The notes under the pieces were generated by a model. The model was not told the DNA's origin and made no database searches. It saw nothing but the letters and a program-made list of their open reading frames with translations. This document shows, one piece after another, positions 1 through 8,286 of a stretch of DNA of 64,000 nucleotides. Source of the DNA: Flavobacterium proteolyticum. GTDB lineage: Bacteria > Bacteroidota > Bacteroidia > Flavobacteriales > Flavobacteriaceae. The stretch is taken from the NCBI RefSeq assembly GCF_015223105.1, contig NZ_JADFTZ010000003.1, positions 124,001 to 188,000 of the forward strand. The letters run 5' to 3'. Each line of letters starts with the position of its first letter. Positions within the stretch are counted from its first letter, which is position 1. The position numbers and the translations under genes were made by a program.

Positions 1-775
1 CAATAGTAATTCCACTTGTTGTACCAACTTGTCCCCAAAGCGTTACTTCGTCTTCAATAACCACACAACCTGCAATTCCAGTTTGTGAAGCAATTAAACA
101 TTTTTTTCCAATAACCGTATCGTGACCCACATGCACTTGATTGTCAATTTTAGTTCCAGCTCCGATAGTGGTGTCGCCTGTAACTCCTTTGTCAATCGTA
201 CATAAAGCTCCGATTCCAACATTATCTTCAATCACTACTCGCCCACCTGATAATAATTGGTCGAAACCTTCTGGACGTTTTTTGTAATAGAAAGCATCTG
301 CACCAAGAATAGTTCCGGCGTGAATCATTACGTTATCACCAATTACGGTGTTATCGTAAATCGTAACATTGGCATGAATCAAACAATTTTTACCAATTTG
401 AACATTATGTCCGATAAAACAATTCGGTTGAATAATTGTTCCTTCTCCGATTTTAGCCGAATCTGAAATCGCAGCATTCGAAGCTTGAAAAGGTCTGAAA
501 TGTCTCGTAAGTTTATTGAAATCTCTAAAAGGATCATCAGAAATCAATAACGCTTTTCCTTCTGGACATTCCACTTCTTTGTTAATTAAAACAATAGTAG
601 CTGCCGATTGAAGTGCTTTGTCATAATATTTTGGATGATCTACGAATACGATGTCACCAGGCTCCACCACATGAATTTCATTCATACCGTGAACTGGAAA
701 ATCGGCATCACCTACAAAATCACAATTGATAATTTGGGCAATTTCTTTTAGAGGATAAACTTTTGGAAATTTCAT
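1..775 (-). CDS. LpxD-like UDP-3-O-acylglucosamine N-acyltransferase paralog (3' end cut by window)
   Basis: The minus frame opens with ATG at 775 (protein start MKFPKVYPLKEIAQ) and stays open to base 1, so the C-terminus is missing. The first ~100 residues resemble the LpxD N-terminal uridine-binding region. A left-handed beta-helix of hexapeptide repeats follows (IGEGTI, IGKNCL, IGDNVM, IGAGTK types) with HVGHD around the usual catalytic-His area. It is a second LpxD-type protein, only distantly similar to lpxD at 3687-4706. A typical LpxD N-acylates UDP-3-O-acylglucosamine in lipid A synthesis. Whether this paralog has that activity or acylates another sugar nucleotide cannot be told. It lies about 100 bp downstream of efp, with a hairpin between them. 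Confidence 0.85.
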   Translation of the reverse strand, partial: MKFPKVYPLKEIAQIINCDFVGDADFPVHGMNEIHVVEPGDIVFVDHPKYYDKALQSAATIVLINKEVECPEGKALLISDDPFRDFNKLTRHFRPFQASNAAISDSAKIGEGTIIQPNCFIGHNVQIGKNCLIHANVTIYDNTVIGDNVMIHAGTILGADAFYYKKRPEGFDQLLSGGRVVIEDNVGIGALCTIDKGVTGDTTIGAGTKIDNQVHVGHDTVIGKKCLIASQTGIAGCVVIEDEVTLWGQVGTTSGITI

Positions 776-821
776 TTAATAGGGATTAGTGGATAGTAAT
801 TAATGATTAAGTAAAACACAA

Positions 822-860
822 AAGAGTAATTAGTTGCTTGGTTATTAACTAATTACTCTT
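822..860 (-). terminator. Hairpin between efp and the LpxD-like gene
   Basis: A perfect 14-bp inverted repeat (822-835 with 847-860, 11-nt loop). Read on the minus strand it is followed by a T-rich stretch, so it looks like an intrinsic terminator or attenuator after efp. Confidence 0.6.
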
Positions 861-875
861 CACTTTTACTTTCAA

Positions 876-1442
876 TTATTCTTTTACTCTTTCCATGTAG
901 TTTCCGGTTGCTGTATCAATTTTGATTTTATCACCTTCATTGATAAACAACGGAACGTTTACAGTAGCTCCTGTTTCAACAGTTGCTGGTTTTGTAGCAT
1001 TTGTAGCTGTATTTCCTTTAACTCCTGGCTCAGCATAAGTCACTTCTAAAACGATAGAAGCTGGCATATCTACTGATAAAGGTGCTTCTGTTTCAGCGTT
1101 AATTTGAATCATTACGTTTGTTCCTTCTTTTAATAAATCTGGAGCATCTAATACTTTTTTATCTAATGTAATTTGTTCAAATGATTCGTTATTCATGAAG
1201 TGAAATTGATCTCCTTCAGCATATAAATATTGGAATGTATGTGTTTCAACACGTACTTCATCAATTTTGTGTCCAGCAGAAAATGTGTTATCTAATACTT
1301 TTCCGTTTGTTAACGATTTTAATTTTGTTCTTACGAAAGCTGGTCCTTTACCTGGTTTTACGTGAAGAAATTCGATAATTTTATAAATATCGTTATTGTA
1401 TTTGATACATAATCCGTTTCTAATATCTGATGTACTTGCCAT
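876..1442 (-). CDS. efp: Translation elongation factor P (PGKGP-loop type)
   Basis: A 188-residue protein of normal EF-P length with the three-barrel EF-P fold: KOW-like N-domain, central OB domain and C-terminal OB domain ending near GDKIKIDTATGNYMERVKE. EF-P enters ribosomes stalled on polyproline and stimulates peptide bond formation. The loop that reaches the P-site tRNA reads VKPGKGPAF with Lys32 at its tip. The palindromic PGKGP matches an EF-P subfamily described in Actinobacteria that works without lysine modification. No modification enzyme is encoded beside it. It follows lpxA by 48 bp in the same direction and could be co-transcribed with the lipid A genes. Confidence 0.97.
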   Translation of the reverse strand: MASTSDIRNGLCIKYNNDIYKIIEFLHVKPGKGPAFVRTKLKSLTNGKVLDNTFSAGHKIDEVRVETHTFQYLYAEGDQFHFMNNESFEQITLDKKVLDAPDLLKEGTNVMIQINAETEAPLSVDMPASIVLEVTYAEPGVKGNTATNATKPATVETGATVNVPLFINEGDKIKIDTATGNYMERVKE

Positions 1443-1490
1443 TTTGTTTTTATTTGATGTTTATTGATTTATTCTTTTTAAAATTTAAAA

Positions 1491-2276
1491 TTACAATGAG
1501 CTAGTGTAACCTTTCATGATTCCACGAGAAGAGTTTCTAATGAAATCTAAAATTTCATCACGTTCAGTTGTAGCTTCCATTTCAGCTTCAATGATACTTA
1601 CTGCTTGTGAAGTATTGTAATTTTTTTGGTATAAAATTCGGTAAATATCCTGTATTTCTCTGATTTTTTCAGTTGAGAAACCTCTTCTTCTTAATCCTAC
1701 AGAATTGATTCCCACATAAGACAAAGGTTCTTTTGCCGCTTTTGTGAATGGAGGAACGTCTTTTCTTACTAATGAACCACCAGAAATCATAGCGTGATCA
1801 CCAATTGAAATAAACTGATGAACAGCTGCTAAACCTCCAATAATTGCAAAATTACCCACCGTTACGTGTCCTGCTAAAGCAACACCATTTACGATAATAG
1901 CATTATCTCCAATGTGACAATCGTGTGCAATGTGAGCCGTAGCCATAATCAAACAATTTTTTCCAATTTTTGTTTGACCAGAAGCTACTGTTCCTCTATT
2001 GATAGTAACACATTCTCTAATTGTAGTATTGTCTCCAATCACGGCTAACGATTCTTCTCCACCAAATTTTAAATCTTGAGGAACCGCTGAAATTACAGCA
2101 CCAGGAAAAATATTACAATTCTTACCGATACGAGCACCTTCCATGATGGTAACGTTTGAACCAATCCAAGTTCCCTCACCTATTTCAACATTGTTATGAA
2201 TAGTAGTAAAAGGGTCAATTACTACATTTCTTGCTATTTTAGCACCTGGGTGCACATAAGCTAATGGTTGATTCAT
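1491..2276 (-). CDS. lpxA: Acyl-ACP--UDP-N-acetylglucosamine O-acyltransferase
   Basis: LpxA transfers a 3-hydroxyacyl chain from ACP to the 3-OH of UDP-GlcNAc, the first step of lipid A synthesis, in the cytoplasm. The 261-residue length is typical. Residues ~1-190 are hexapeptide repeats forming a left-handed beta-helix, with the conserved block TAHIAHDCHIGDNAI holding the catalytic His, and a helical C-terminal domain follows (GLRRRGFSTEKIREIQDIYR). It lies 6 bp after lpxC-fabZ on the same strand, so the two are almost certainly one transcript. Confidence 0.97.
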   Translation of the reverse strand: MNQPLAYVHPGAKIARNVVIDPFTTIHNNVEIGEGTWIGSNVTIMEGARIGKNCNIFPGAVISAVPQDLKFGGEESLAVIGDNTTIRECVTINRGTVASGQTKIGKNCLIMATAHIAHDCHIGDNAIIVNGVALAGHVTVGNFAIIGGLAAVHQFISIGDHAMISGGSLVRKDVPPFTKAAKEPLSYVGINSVGLRRRGFSTEKIREIQDIYRILYQKNYNTSQAVSIIEAEMEATTERDEILDFIRNSSRGIMKGYTSSL

Positions 2277-2282
2277 ATATCT

Positions 2283-3671
2283 TTATTTTACTTTAACAAT
2301 TTGTGCCATTAATTCGGCTTCTGAAACTAATTTACCATTCGCATACGCATACGCTTGCATGTGACAAATTCCTCTTCTAATAGGAGAAATTAAATCACAT
2401 TTAAAGAATAAGGTATCACCTGGTAAAACTTTATTTTTGAACTTAACATTATCAATTTTCATGAAATATGTTAAGTAATTTTCTGGATCTGGAACGGTAC
2501 TTAAAATTAAGATTCCTCCTGTTTGTGCCATAGCTTCAATTTGTAAAACTCCAGGCATTACTGGTGCTCCAGGAAAATGTCCAACGAAGAAATCTTCATT
2601 CATTGTAACATTTTTTAAACCTACTACGTGCGTTTCTGATAGTTCTAAAATTTTATCAACCAATAAGAATGGAGGTCTGTGTGGTAATAAATCCATAATA
2701 CCATGAATATCCATTACAGGCTCTTTGTTAATATCATAACTAGGAACATTGTTGCGCTCTTCTAATTTAATTATTTTAGCAATTTTCTTGGCAAACTGTG
2801 TGTTTACATAGTGACCAGGTTTATTTGCTATAATTTTACCTTGAATGCGAGTACCTATTAAAGATAAATCTCCTATAATATCTAACAATTTATGTCTTGC
2901 CGCTTCATTTGGATAATGTAACGTCAGATTATCTAAAATTCCATTTTCTTTAACTGAAATAGAATCTTTGTTAAAAGCTTTTTTAAGATTTTCCATTGTT
3001 TCTGCTGAAATTTCTTTATCAACATAAACAATAGCGTTATTCAAATCACCACCTTTTATTAAACCATTATTTAAAAGTGATTCCAATTCATGTAAAAAAC
3101 TGAATGTTCTACAGTTTGCAATTTCTTTTTTAAATTCTTTAATTCCCTTCATTGTAGCATTTTGAGTTCCTAAAACTTTAGTACCAAAATCTACCATTGC
3201 AGTAACACAATATTCATCAGAAGGAATTACAGTAATTTCACTTCCTGTAGTTTCATCTAAATAAGAAATCACCTCTTTTACAACATATACTTTTCGCTCA
3301 GCTTCTTGTTCAACAATTCCAACTTTCTCTATAGCTTCAACAAAATATTTAGAAGAACCATCCATAATAGGAAGTTCAGAGGCATTTAATTCTATAATAA
3401 CATTATCTAAATCGCAACCTACAAGCGCCGCTAAAACGTGCTCTGGAGTTTGAATCATTACTCCTAATTTCTCTAAATTAGTGCCTCGTTGCGTATTTAC
3501 AACATAATTTGCATCAGCTTCAATAATTGGTTGTCCTTCCAAATCTACACGTACAAATGTAAATCCGTTGTTTATAGGAGCTGGTTTAAAAGTCATTGTA
3601 ACTTCTTGACCTGTATGTAAACCTACACCTTTTAATGATATTTCTGCAGCAATTGTTGTTTGCTTCGCCAT
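2283..3671 (-). CDS. lpxC-fabZ: Bifunctional LpxC deacetylase / FabZ 3-hydroxyacyl-ACP dehydratase
   Basis: A 462-residue fusion. Residues ~1-300 are LpxC, the zinc deacetylase that commits UDP-3-O-acyl-GlcNAc to lipid A; its metal and catalytic motifs are visible as PEHVLAAL, HKLLDIIGDLSLIG and NKPGHYVNTQ. Residues ~315-462 are FabZ, the dehydratase of fatty acid elongation, with LLPHRPPFLLVDKI and the hot-dog motif GHFPGAPVMPGVLQIEAMAQ. The fusion is characteristic of Bacteroidota and joins two enzymes that compete for 3-hydroxyacyl-ACP. It sits 15 bp after lpxD and 6 bp before lpxA. Confidence 0.97.
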   Translation of the reverse strand: MAKQTTIAAEISLKGVGLHTGQEVTMTFKPAPINNGFTFVRVDLEGQPIIEADANYVVNTQRGTNLEKLGVMIQTPEHVLAALVGCDLDNVIIELNASELPIMDGSSKYFVEAIEKVGIVEQEAERKVYVVKEVISYLDETTGSEITVIPSDEYCVTAMVDFGTKVLGTQNATMKGIKEFKKEIANCRTFSFLHELESLLNNGLIKGGDLNNAIVYVDKEISAETMENLKKAFNKDSISVKENGILDNLTLHYPNEAARHKLLDIIGDLSLIGTRIQGKIIANKPGHYVNTQFAKKIAKIIKLEERNNVPSYDINKEPVMDIHGIMDLLPHRPPFLLVDKILELSETHVVGLKNVTMNEDFFVGHFPGAPVMPGVLQIEAMAQTGGILILSTVPDPENYLTYFMKIDNVKFKNKVLPGDTLFFKCDLISPIRRGICHMQAYAYANGKLVSEAELMAQIVKVK

Positions 3672-3686
3672 GATAAAAATTTTAAA

Positions 3687-4706
3687 TTATTTAATTTTAT
3701 TTTTTAATTCTTCTATTTCTGTAACAATCTTAGGTAAATTTCTAAAATGTACAAATGATTTTGCGAAATCTCCATAATTAAATGCCGGGCTTCCTTGAAC
3801 TACTTCTCCAGCTTCTAGATTTTTACCAATTCCTGATTGCGCTTGAATTTTAACACCATCACCAATCACCAGATGTCCAGCAAAACCTACTTGACCACCA
3901 ATTAAACAGTTTTTACCTATTTTGGTTGTTCCTGCAATTCCGGTTTGTGCTGCTATTACGGTGTTTTCACCAATTTCAACATTGTGAGCAACTTGAATGT
4001 GATTATCTAATTTTACTCCTTTTCTGATGATAGTTGAACCTAAAGTAGCTCTGTCAACTGTTGTACATGCGCCAATTTCAACATCATCTTCAATAATTAC
4101 ATTCCCAATTTGAGGTACTTTGGCATACGTTCCATCTTCTTGTGGTGCAAAACCAAATCCGTCCGAACCAATAATTGTTCCAGAATGAATGGTACAACGA
4201 TTTCCAATAACCGTTTCCGAATAAATTCGAACACCAGCAAAGAAAACACAATCATCACCAATGGTTACGTTGTCTCCAATGAAACTATTTGGATAAATTT
4301 TTACATTATTTCCAATTGTTACATTTTTTCCTATGTAACAAAAACTTCCTAAATACAAATCAGAACCATAAGTAACACCATCCGAAATAACTGAAGGTTG
4401 CTCAATTCCTGATTTCATCAATTTTACTTGATTGTAGTATTCTAACAACTTTGAAAATGATTTATAAGCATCTTCAACCTTAATTAAAGTCGTTGTAATT
4501 TCTTGCTCTGGTTCAAAAGTGCTGTTAACAATCGTAACAGTTGCCTTTGTAGAATAAATATAATTGGTGTATTTAGGATTCGCCAAAAACGTCAATGAGC
4601 CTTCGGTTCCTTCCTCTATTTTAGACAATTTAAAAACTTCAGCCTCTGGATTACCCACTACTTCACCTTCTAAAATGCCTGCTATTTGCGCTGCTGTAAA
4701 CTTCAT
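3687..4706 (-). CDS. lpxD: UDP-3-O-(3-hydroxyacyl)glucosamine N-acyltransferase
   Basis: LpxD adds the second, amide-linked hydroxyacyl chain in lipid A synthesis. The 339 residues show the usual N-terminal domain (MKFTAAQIAGILEGEVVG, then SLTFLANPKY) followed by many hexapeptide repeats and the motif HVEIG/HNVEIGENT around the catalytic His (QVAHNVEIGENTVIAAQ). The C-terminal helix is Lys/Glu-rich (IVTEIEELKNKIK). It is the first gene of the lpxD/lpxC-fabZ/lpxA run. Upstream at 4802-4809 the minus strand reads TATTTTTG, a possible -7 element about 95 bp from the start. Confidence 0.96.
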   Translation of the reverse strand: MKFTAAQIAGILEGEVVGNPEAEVFKLSKIEEGTEGSLTFLANPKYTNYIYSTKATVTIVNSTFEPEQEITTTLIKVEDAYKSFSKLLEYYNQVKLMKSGIEQPSVISDGVTYGSDLYLGSFCYIGKNVTIGNNVKIYPNSFIGDNVTIGDDCVFFAGVRIYSETVIGNRCTIHSGTIIGSDGFGFAPQEDGTYAKVPQIGNVIIEDDVEIGACTTVDRATLGSTIIRKGVKLDNHIQVAHNVEIGENTVIAAQTGIAGTTKIGKNCLIGGQVGFAGHLVIGDGVKIQAQSGIGKNLEAGEVVQGSPAFNYGDFAKSFVHFRNLPKIVTEIEELKNKIK

Positions 4707-4827
4707 TTAAAAATTTTATTACTATCTAATTAGATAGATTTTGGGGATATAAAAATACGCATTTTCATTCAATACCAAGTATTGATTCCACTTCAACTTG
4801 GCAAAAATATAAAATTAAATTAAAAAG

Positions 4828-6063
4828 TTAAGATTCTAATACCACTTTTGGAAAACAAATGAAGTATTTTGTTACTGGTTTTGACAAAGCTTTTAAGTGC
4901 AATTGATCTGAAGCTTCTACAACATCTTCAATAGTTTTATCCTTTTTTAAGATGCGAATCGGCTCACTTGATTTGCTATACGCCTGATTTTTCAACTTAC
5001 CTTTGAATACAAAATAATCCGCTTCTTTGTCCGAAATTTTAGCAATAGAAATGTATTTGTTTTTTATTGCTAATAGATTCTCTTTGCTTGGTTTATCATC
5101 ACTCATTTGAATCTTTAATAAATCACGATTTAGTATCATTCGGCAAAGTGATTGTAAGACAAAATCATCATGAAATTGCCAAGCTTTTATCGCACCTAAA
5201 ACATCATAATCATCCAAATAAGAAAACTTATCTAACACGCTTTTATCGAAATCAGACAATGAAATTTTGTTTTGCAAAAAGAATTGCAAAGGTTCGCTAC
5301 AAGGCAAAAGAATTCCTTTTTGAGTCAATTCTTTTGCTCGTTTTAGAATTTTAGTTAAGATTAATTCCGCAACAACGCTTGTTTTGTGCAAATACGCTTG
5401 CCAATACATCAATCTTCGGGCAACCAAAAACTTTTCAACTGAATAAATTCCTTTTTCTTCAATAACCAAATAATCATCTTGCACGTTCATCATTTGAATT
5501 AAACGCTCGCTGTTTATGTTTCCTTCGGCTACACCGCTGTAAAAACTATCGCGTTTTAGATAATCCATTCGATCCATATCCAACTGACTTGAAATCAATT
5601 GCAACATGAATTTTCTATGATATTCCCCTTTAAAAACTTGAATCGCAAGTGATAATTTGCCATCAAATTCTTTATTCAATTGCTCCATGAACAACAACGA
5701 TAATTCTTCATGATGCACTTCTTCCACAATACTATGTTCCATGGCGTGACTGTAGGGTCCGTGACCAATATCATGCAACAAAATCGCAATATACAGCGCA
5801 TTTTCTTCTTCTTCCGAAATAGAAACTCCTTTAAATTGCAAGGTTTGAACCGCTTTTTGCATGATGTGCATACAACCCAACGCATGATGAAAACGCGTGT
5901 GATGCGCTCCTGGATACACCAAATACGACATTCCCATTTGGGAAATTCTTCGTAAACGTTGAAAGTAAGGATGCTGAATTAAATCGTAAATTAAACTATT
6001 GGGAATGGTAATAAAACCATAAATAGGATCGTTAAATATTTTGAGTTTGTTGGTTTGGCTCAC
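4828..6063 (-). CDS. HD-domain phosphohydrolase
   Basis: A 411-residue soluble protein of the COG1078-type HD superfamily, related to dNTP triphosphohydrolases. Metal-binding elements are visible as HTRFHHALGCMH (first His), ILLHDIGHGPYSH (HD doublet) and SSQLDMDRMDYLKRD (distal Asp). The true substrate is unknown. The gene starts ATG at 6063. A minus-strand -7 box, TACATTTG, lies at 6083-6090, about 20 bp upstream. It reads in the same direction as the lpx genes with a 121-bp gap and diverges from porX. Confidence 0.9.
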   Translation of the reverse strand: MSQTNKLKIFNDPIYGFITIPNSLIYDLIQHPYFQRLRRISQMGMSYLVYPGAHHTRFHHALGCMHIMQKAVQTLQFKGVSISEEEENALYIAILLHDIGHGPYSHAMEHSIVEEVHHEELSLLFMEQLNKEFDGKLSLAIQVFKGEYHRKFMLQLISSQLDMDRMDYLKRDSFYSGVAEGNINSERLIQMMNVQDDYLVIEEKGIYSVEKFLVARRLMYWQAYLHKTSVVAELILTKILKRAKELTQKGILLPCSEPLQFFLQNKISLSDFDKSVLDKFSYLDDYDVLGAIKAWQFHDDFVLQSLCRMILNRDLLKIQMSDDKPSKENLLAIKNKYISIAKISDKEADYFVFKGKLKNQAYSKSSEPIRILKKDKTIEDVVEASDQLHLKALSKPVTKYFICFPKVVLES

Positions 6064-6082
6064 AATTTGATAATTTTAGTAA

Positions 6083-6090
6083 CAAATGTA
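6083..6090 (-). promoter_or_regulatory. Candidate -7 box for the HD-domain gene
   Basis: The minus strand reads TACATTTG, a full match to the Bacteroidota TAnnTTTG element, 20 bp upstream of the ATG. I could not see a clear TTG -33 box. Confidence 0.45.
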
Positions 6091-6194
6091 GCGATTTTTT
6101 ATAAAATGAAATCGTTAAAAAGAATTCAAAATTTATACAATATTTAATACAAACCTCGTTTAATAAATAGTAACTTGCACACAAATTAAGAAAT

Positions 6195-7748
6195 ATGAGT
6201 CAGATAAAAATACTTTGGGTTGACGATGAAATTGATTTATTGAAACCCCATATCCTTTTTTTAGAAAAGAAAAATTATCATGTAACCACTTGCAATAACG
6301 GACAAGACGCTATCGATTTGTTTGAAGAAAATAATTTCGATATTGTTTTCTTGGATGAAAATATGCCAGGATTAAGTGGCTTGGAAACTTTATCTGAATT
6401 AAAAGAAAAAAAATCTTCGGTTCCGGTGATTATGATTACCAAAAGTGAAGAAGAATATATCATGGAAGAAGCTATTGGTTCTAAAATTGCCGATTATTTA
6501 ATAAAACCGGTTAATCCAAATCAGATTTTATTGAGTTTGAAGAAAAATTTAGACCATTCGCGATTGATTTCTGAAAAAACAACTTTGGATTACCAAAAAG
6601 AATTCAGAAAAATTGCGATGGATATGGCAATGGTTCGCACCTATGAAGATTGGGTCGAATTGTACAAAAAACTGTTGTTTTGGGAACTTGAGTTGGAAAA
6701 CATCGAAGACCAAAGCATGGTAGAAATTTTAGAAAGTCAGAAAATCGAAGCGAATGTGCAATTTGGAAAATTCATCGAACGTAACTACGAAGATTGGTTC
6801 CAACCAAAAGCAGACAAACCGATTCTTTCACATGAAATTTTTGGTGAATTAGTAGCTCCTGAAATCCGGAAAAAAGACAAACCAATTTTATTCATTGTCA
6901 TTGATAACTTGCGTTACGACCAGTGGAAAGCATTTGAAAGTGTCGTAAACAATCACTACAAATTAGAAAAAGAAGTGAGCTACTTCTCTATTCTACCAAC
7001 TGCAACTCAATATGCTCGTAATGCGATTTTTTCTGGATTAACACCTTTAGATATGGAAAAGAAATTTCCACAATATTGGAAAAATGATCCTGATGAAGGT
7101 GGAAAAAACCTATATGAAGGCGAATTTTTAACCGAGCAATTAAAACGATTAGGATTAAACATCAAGCAAGAATATTATAAGATTACGAATTTTGCTTCGG
7201 GAAAAAAATTAGCTGATAATTTCAAATCGTTAAAAAACAATGATTTGACTACTATTGTTTATAATTTCGTAGATATGTTATCGCACGCTAAAACCGAAAT
7301 GGATGTGGTGAAAGAATTAGCTTCAAATGATAAAGCTTATCGTTCTTTAACGGCAAGTTGGTTCAAGAATTCTCCACTTTTGGATATGATTCAACAAGCA
7401 CAACAACTTGGTTTTAAATTAATTATAACTACCGACCACGGAACGATTAATTGTAAAAATCCGTCGAAAGTTATTGGTGATAAAAATACGAGTTTAAATC
7501 TTCGATATAAAACCGGAAGAAGTTTAACTTATGAAGACAAAGATGTTTACGCTGTGAAAGATCCGAAGAAAATTGGATTACCAGCGTTAAACATGAGTAG
7601 CTCTTTTATTTTTGCGAAAAACGATTTATTTTTGGCTTACGTAAATAACTACAATCATTATGTGAGTTATTACCGAAATACCTATCAACACGGAGGAATT
7701 TCGTTAGAAGAAATGGTGATTCCATTCTTAGTTTTAGAGCCGAGATAA
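6195..7748 (+). CDS. porX: T9SS response regulator PorX (REC-PglZ)
   Basis: A 517-residue regulator. The N-terminal receiver domain (~1-120) has the acidic pocket VDDE (Asp10-Asp11) and phospho-acceptor Asp54 in VFLDENMPG, plus the conserved Lys in YLIKPVNPNQ. The C-terminal ~200-517 is a PglZ/alkaline-phosphatase-superfamily domain (FIVIDNLRYDQW, TTDHGT, QHGGISLEEMVIP). PorX with the kinase PorY controls type IX secretion genes in Porphyromonas and is conserved in flavobacteria; the PglZ part is a zinc-dependent phosphodiesterase. No kinase gene is adjacent. It is followed after 23 bp by tsaE. It fits with the T9SS substrates later in this window. Confidence 0.95.
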   Translation: MSQIKILWVDDEIDLLKPHILFLEKKNYHVTTCNNGQDAIDLFEENNFDIVFLDENMPGLSGLETLSELKEKKSSVPVIMITKSEEEYIMEEAIGSKIADYLIKPVNPNQILLSLKKNLDHSRLISEKTTLDYQKEFRKIAMDMAMVRTYEDWVELYKKLLFWELELENIEDQSMVEILESQKIEANVQFGKFIERNYEDWFQPKADKPILSHEIFGELVAPEIRKKDKPILFIVIDNLRYDQWKAFESVVNNHYKLEKEVSYFSILPTATQYARNAIFSGLTPLDMEKKFPQYWKNDPDEGGKNLYEGEFLTEQLKRLGLNIKQEYYKITNFASGKKLADNFKSLKNNDLTTIVYNFVDMLSHAKTEMDVVKELASNDKAYRSLTASWFKNSPLLDMIQQAQQLGFKLIITTDHGTINCKNPSKVIGDKNTSLNLRYKTGRSLTYEDKDVYAVKDPKKIGLPALNMSSSFIFAKNDLFLAYVNNYNHYVSYYRNTYQHGGISLEEMVIPFLVLEPR

Positions 7749-7771
7749 TTAAGTAAAATTTGAGTTTATAT

Positions 7772-8185
7772 ATGACCGTAATTTACAGTTTAGAAGAAAT
7801 AAATGCCATTGCAAAACAAATTCTTGCTACACCTTCATTAAAGAAAATCATCACGTTTCATGCGCAAATGGGTGCTGGAAAAACGACTTTAATTAAAGAA
7901 TTGGTAAAAGAATTAGGCGTGAAGGATAATTCAAGTAGCCCAACATTCTCTTTAGTCAACGAATACAGAACTTTTGAAGGCGAAACGGTATATCACTTTG
8001 ATTTATATCGCTTAAATTCAGAAGAAGAAGGTTATGATATGGGATTAGACGAATATTTCTACTCTGATAATTGGTGCTTTATCGAATGGCCAGAAAAAAC
8101 GCCAAACTTAATTCCAATTGACCATGCGAGTATTTCGATAAAAATTTTACCAAATGGTAAACGTGAACTAACGCTCAAAAATTAA
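7772..8185 (+). CDS. tsaE: tRNA threonylcarbamoyladenosine synthesis ATPase TsaE
   Basis: TsaE is the ATPase partner of TsaB/TsaD in making t6A37 on ANN-decoding tRNAs. The protein is ~137 residues from the ATG at 7772; an upstream in-frame TTG at 7760 would add four residues and is less likely. Walker A is MGAGKTTL, and the family signatures SSPTFSLVNEY, HFDLYRL and WCFIEWPEK are present. It lies between porX and alanine dehydrogenase and is closed by a strong hairpin terminator. Confidence 0.95.
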   Translation: MTVIYSLEEINAIAKQILATPSLKKIITFHAQMGAGKTTLIKELVKELGVKDNSSSPTFSLVNEYRTFEGETVYHFDLYRLNSEEEGYDMGLDEYFYSDNWCFIEWPEKTPNLIPIDHASISIKILPNGKRELTLKN

Positions 8186-8190
8186 ATACA

Positions 8191-8227
8191 TAAGAGAATA
8201 GAAAATCAACTTCTATTCTCTTTTTTT
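8191..8227 (+). terminator. Intrinsic terminator after tsaE
   Basis: A 12-bp perfect stem (8191-8202 with 8210-8221, 7-nt loop) runs directly into a T tract on the plus strand. Confidence 0.85.
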
Positions 8228-8286
8228 GTGAATCTATTTCCCAAGTCTAAAATAATTCCTAATTTAGAACCTCAAAATCAAAAGTA

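Noticed and set aside
4110..4352. Plus-strand 80-codon frame inside lpxD
   Set aside because: Antisense shadow of hexapeptide repeats, no start context or homology.
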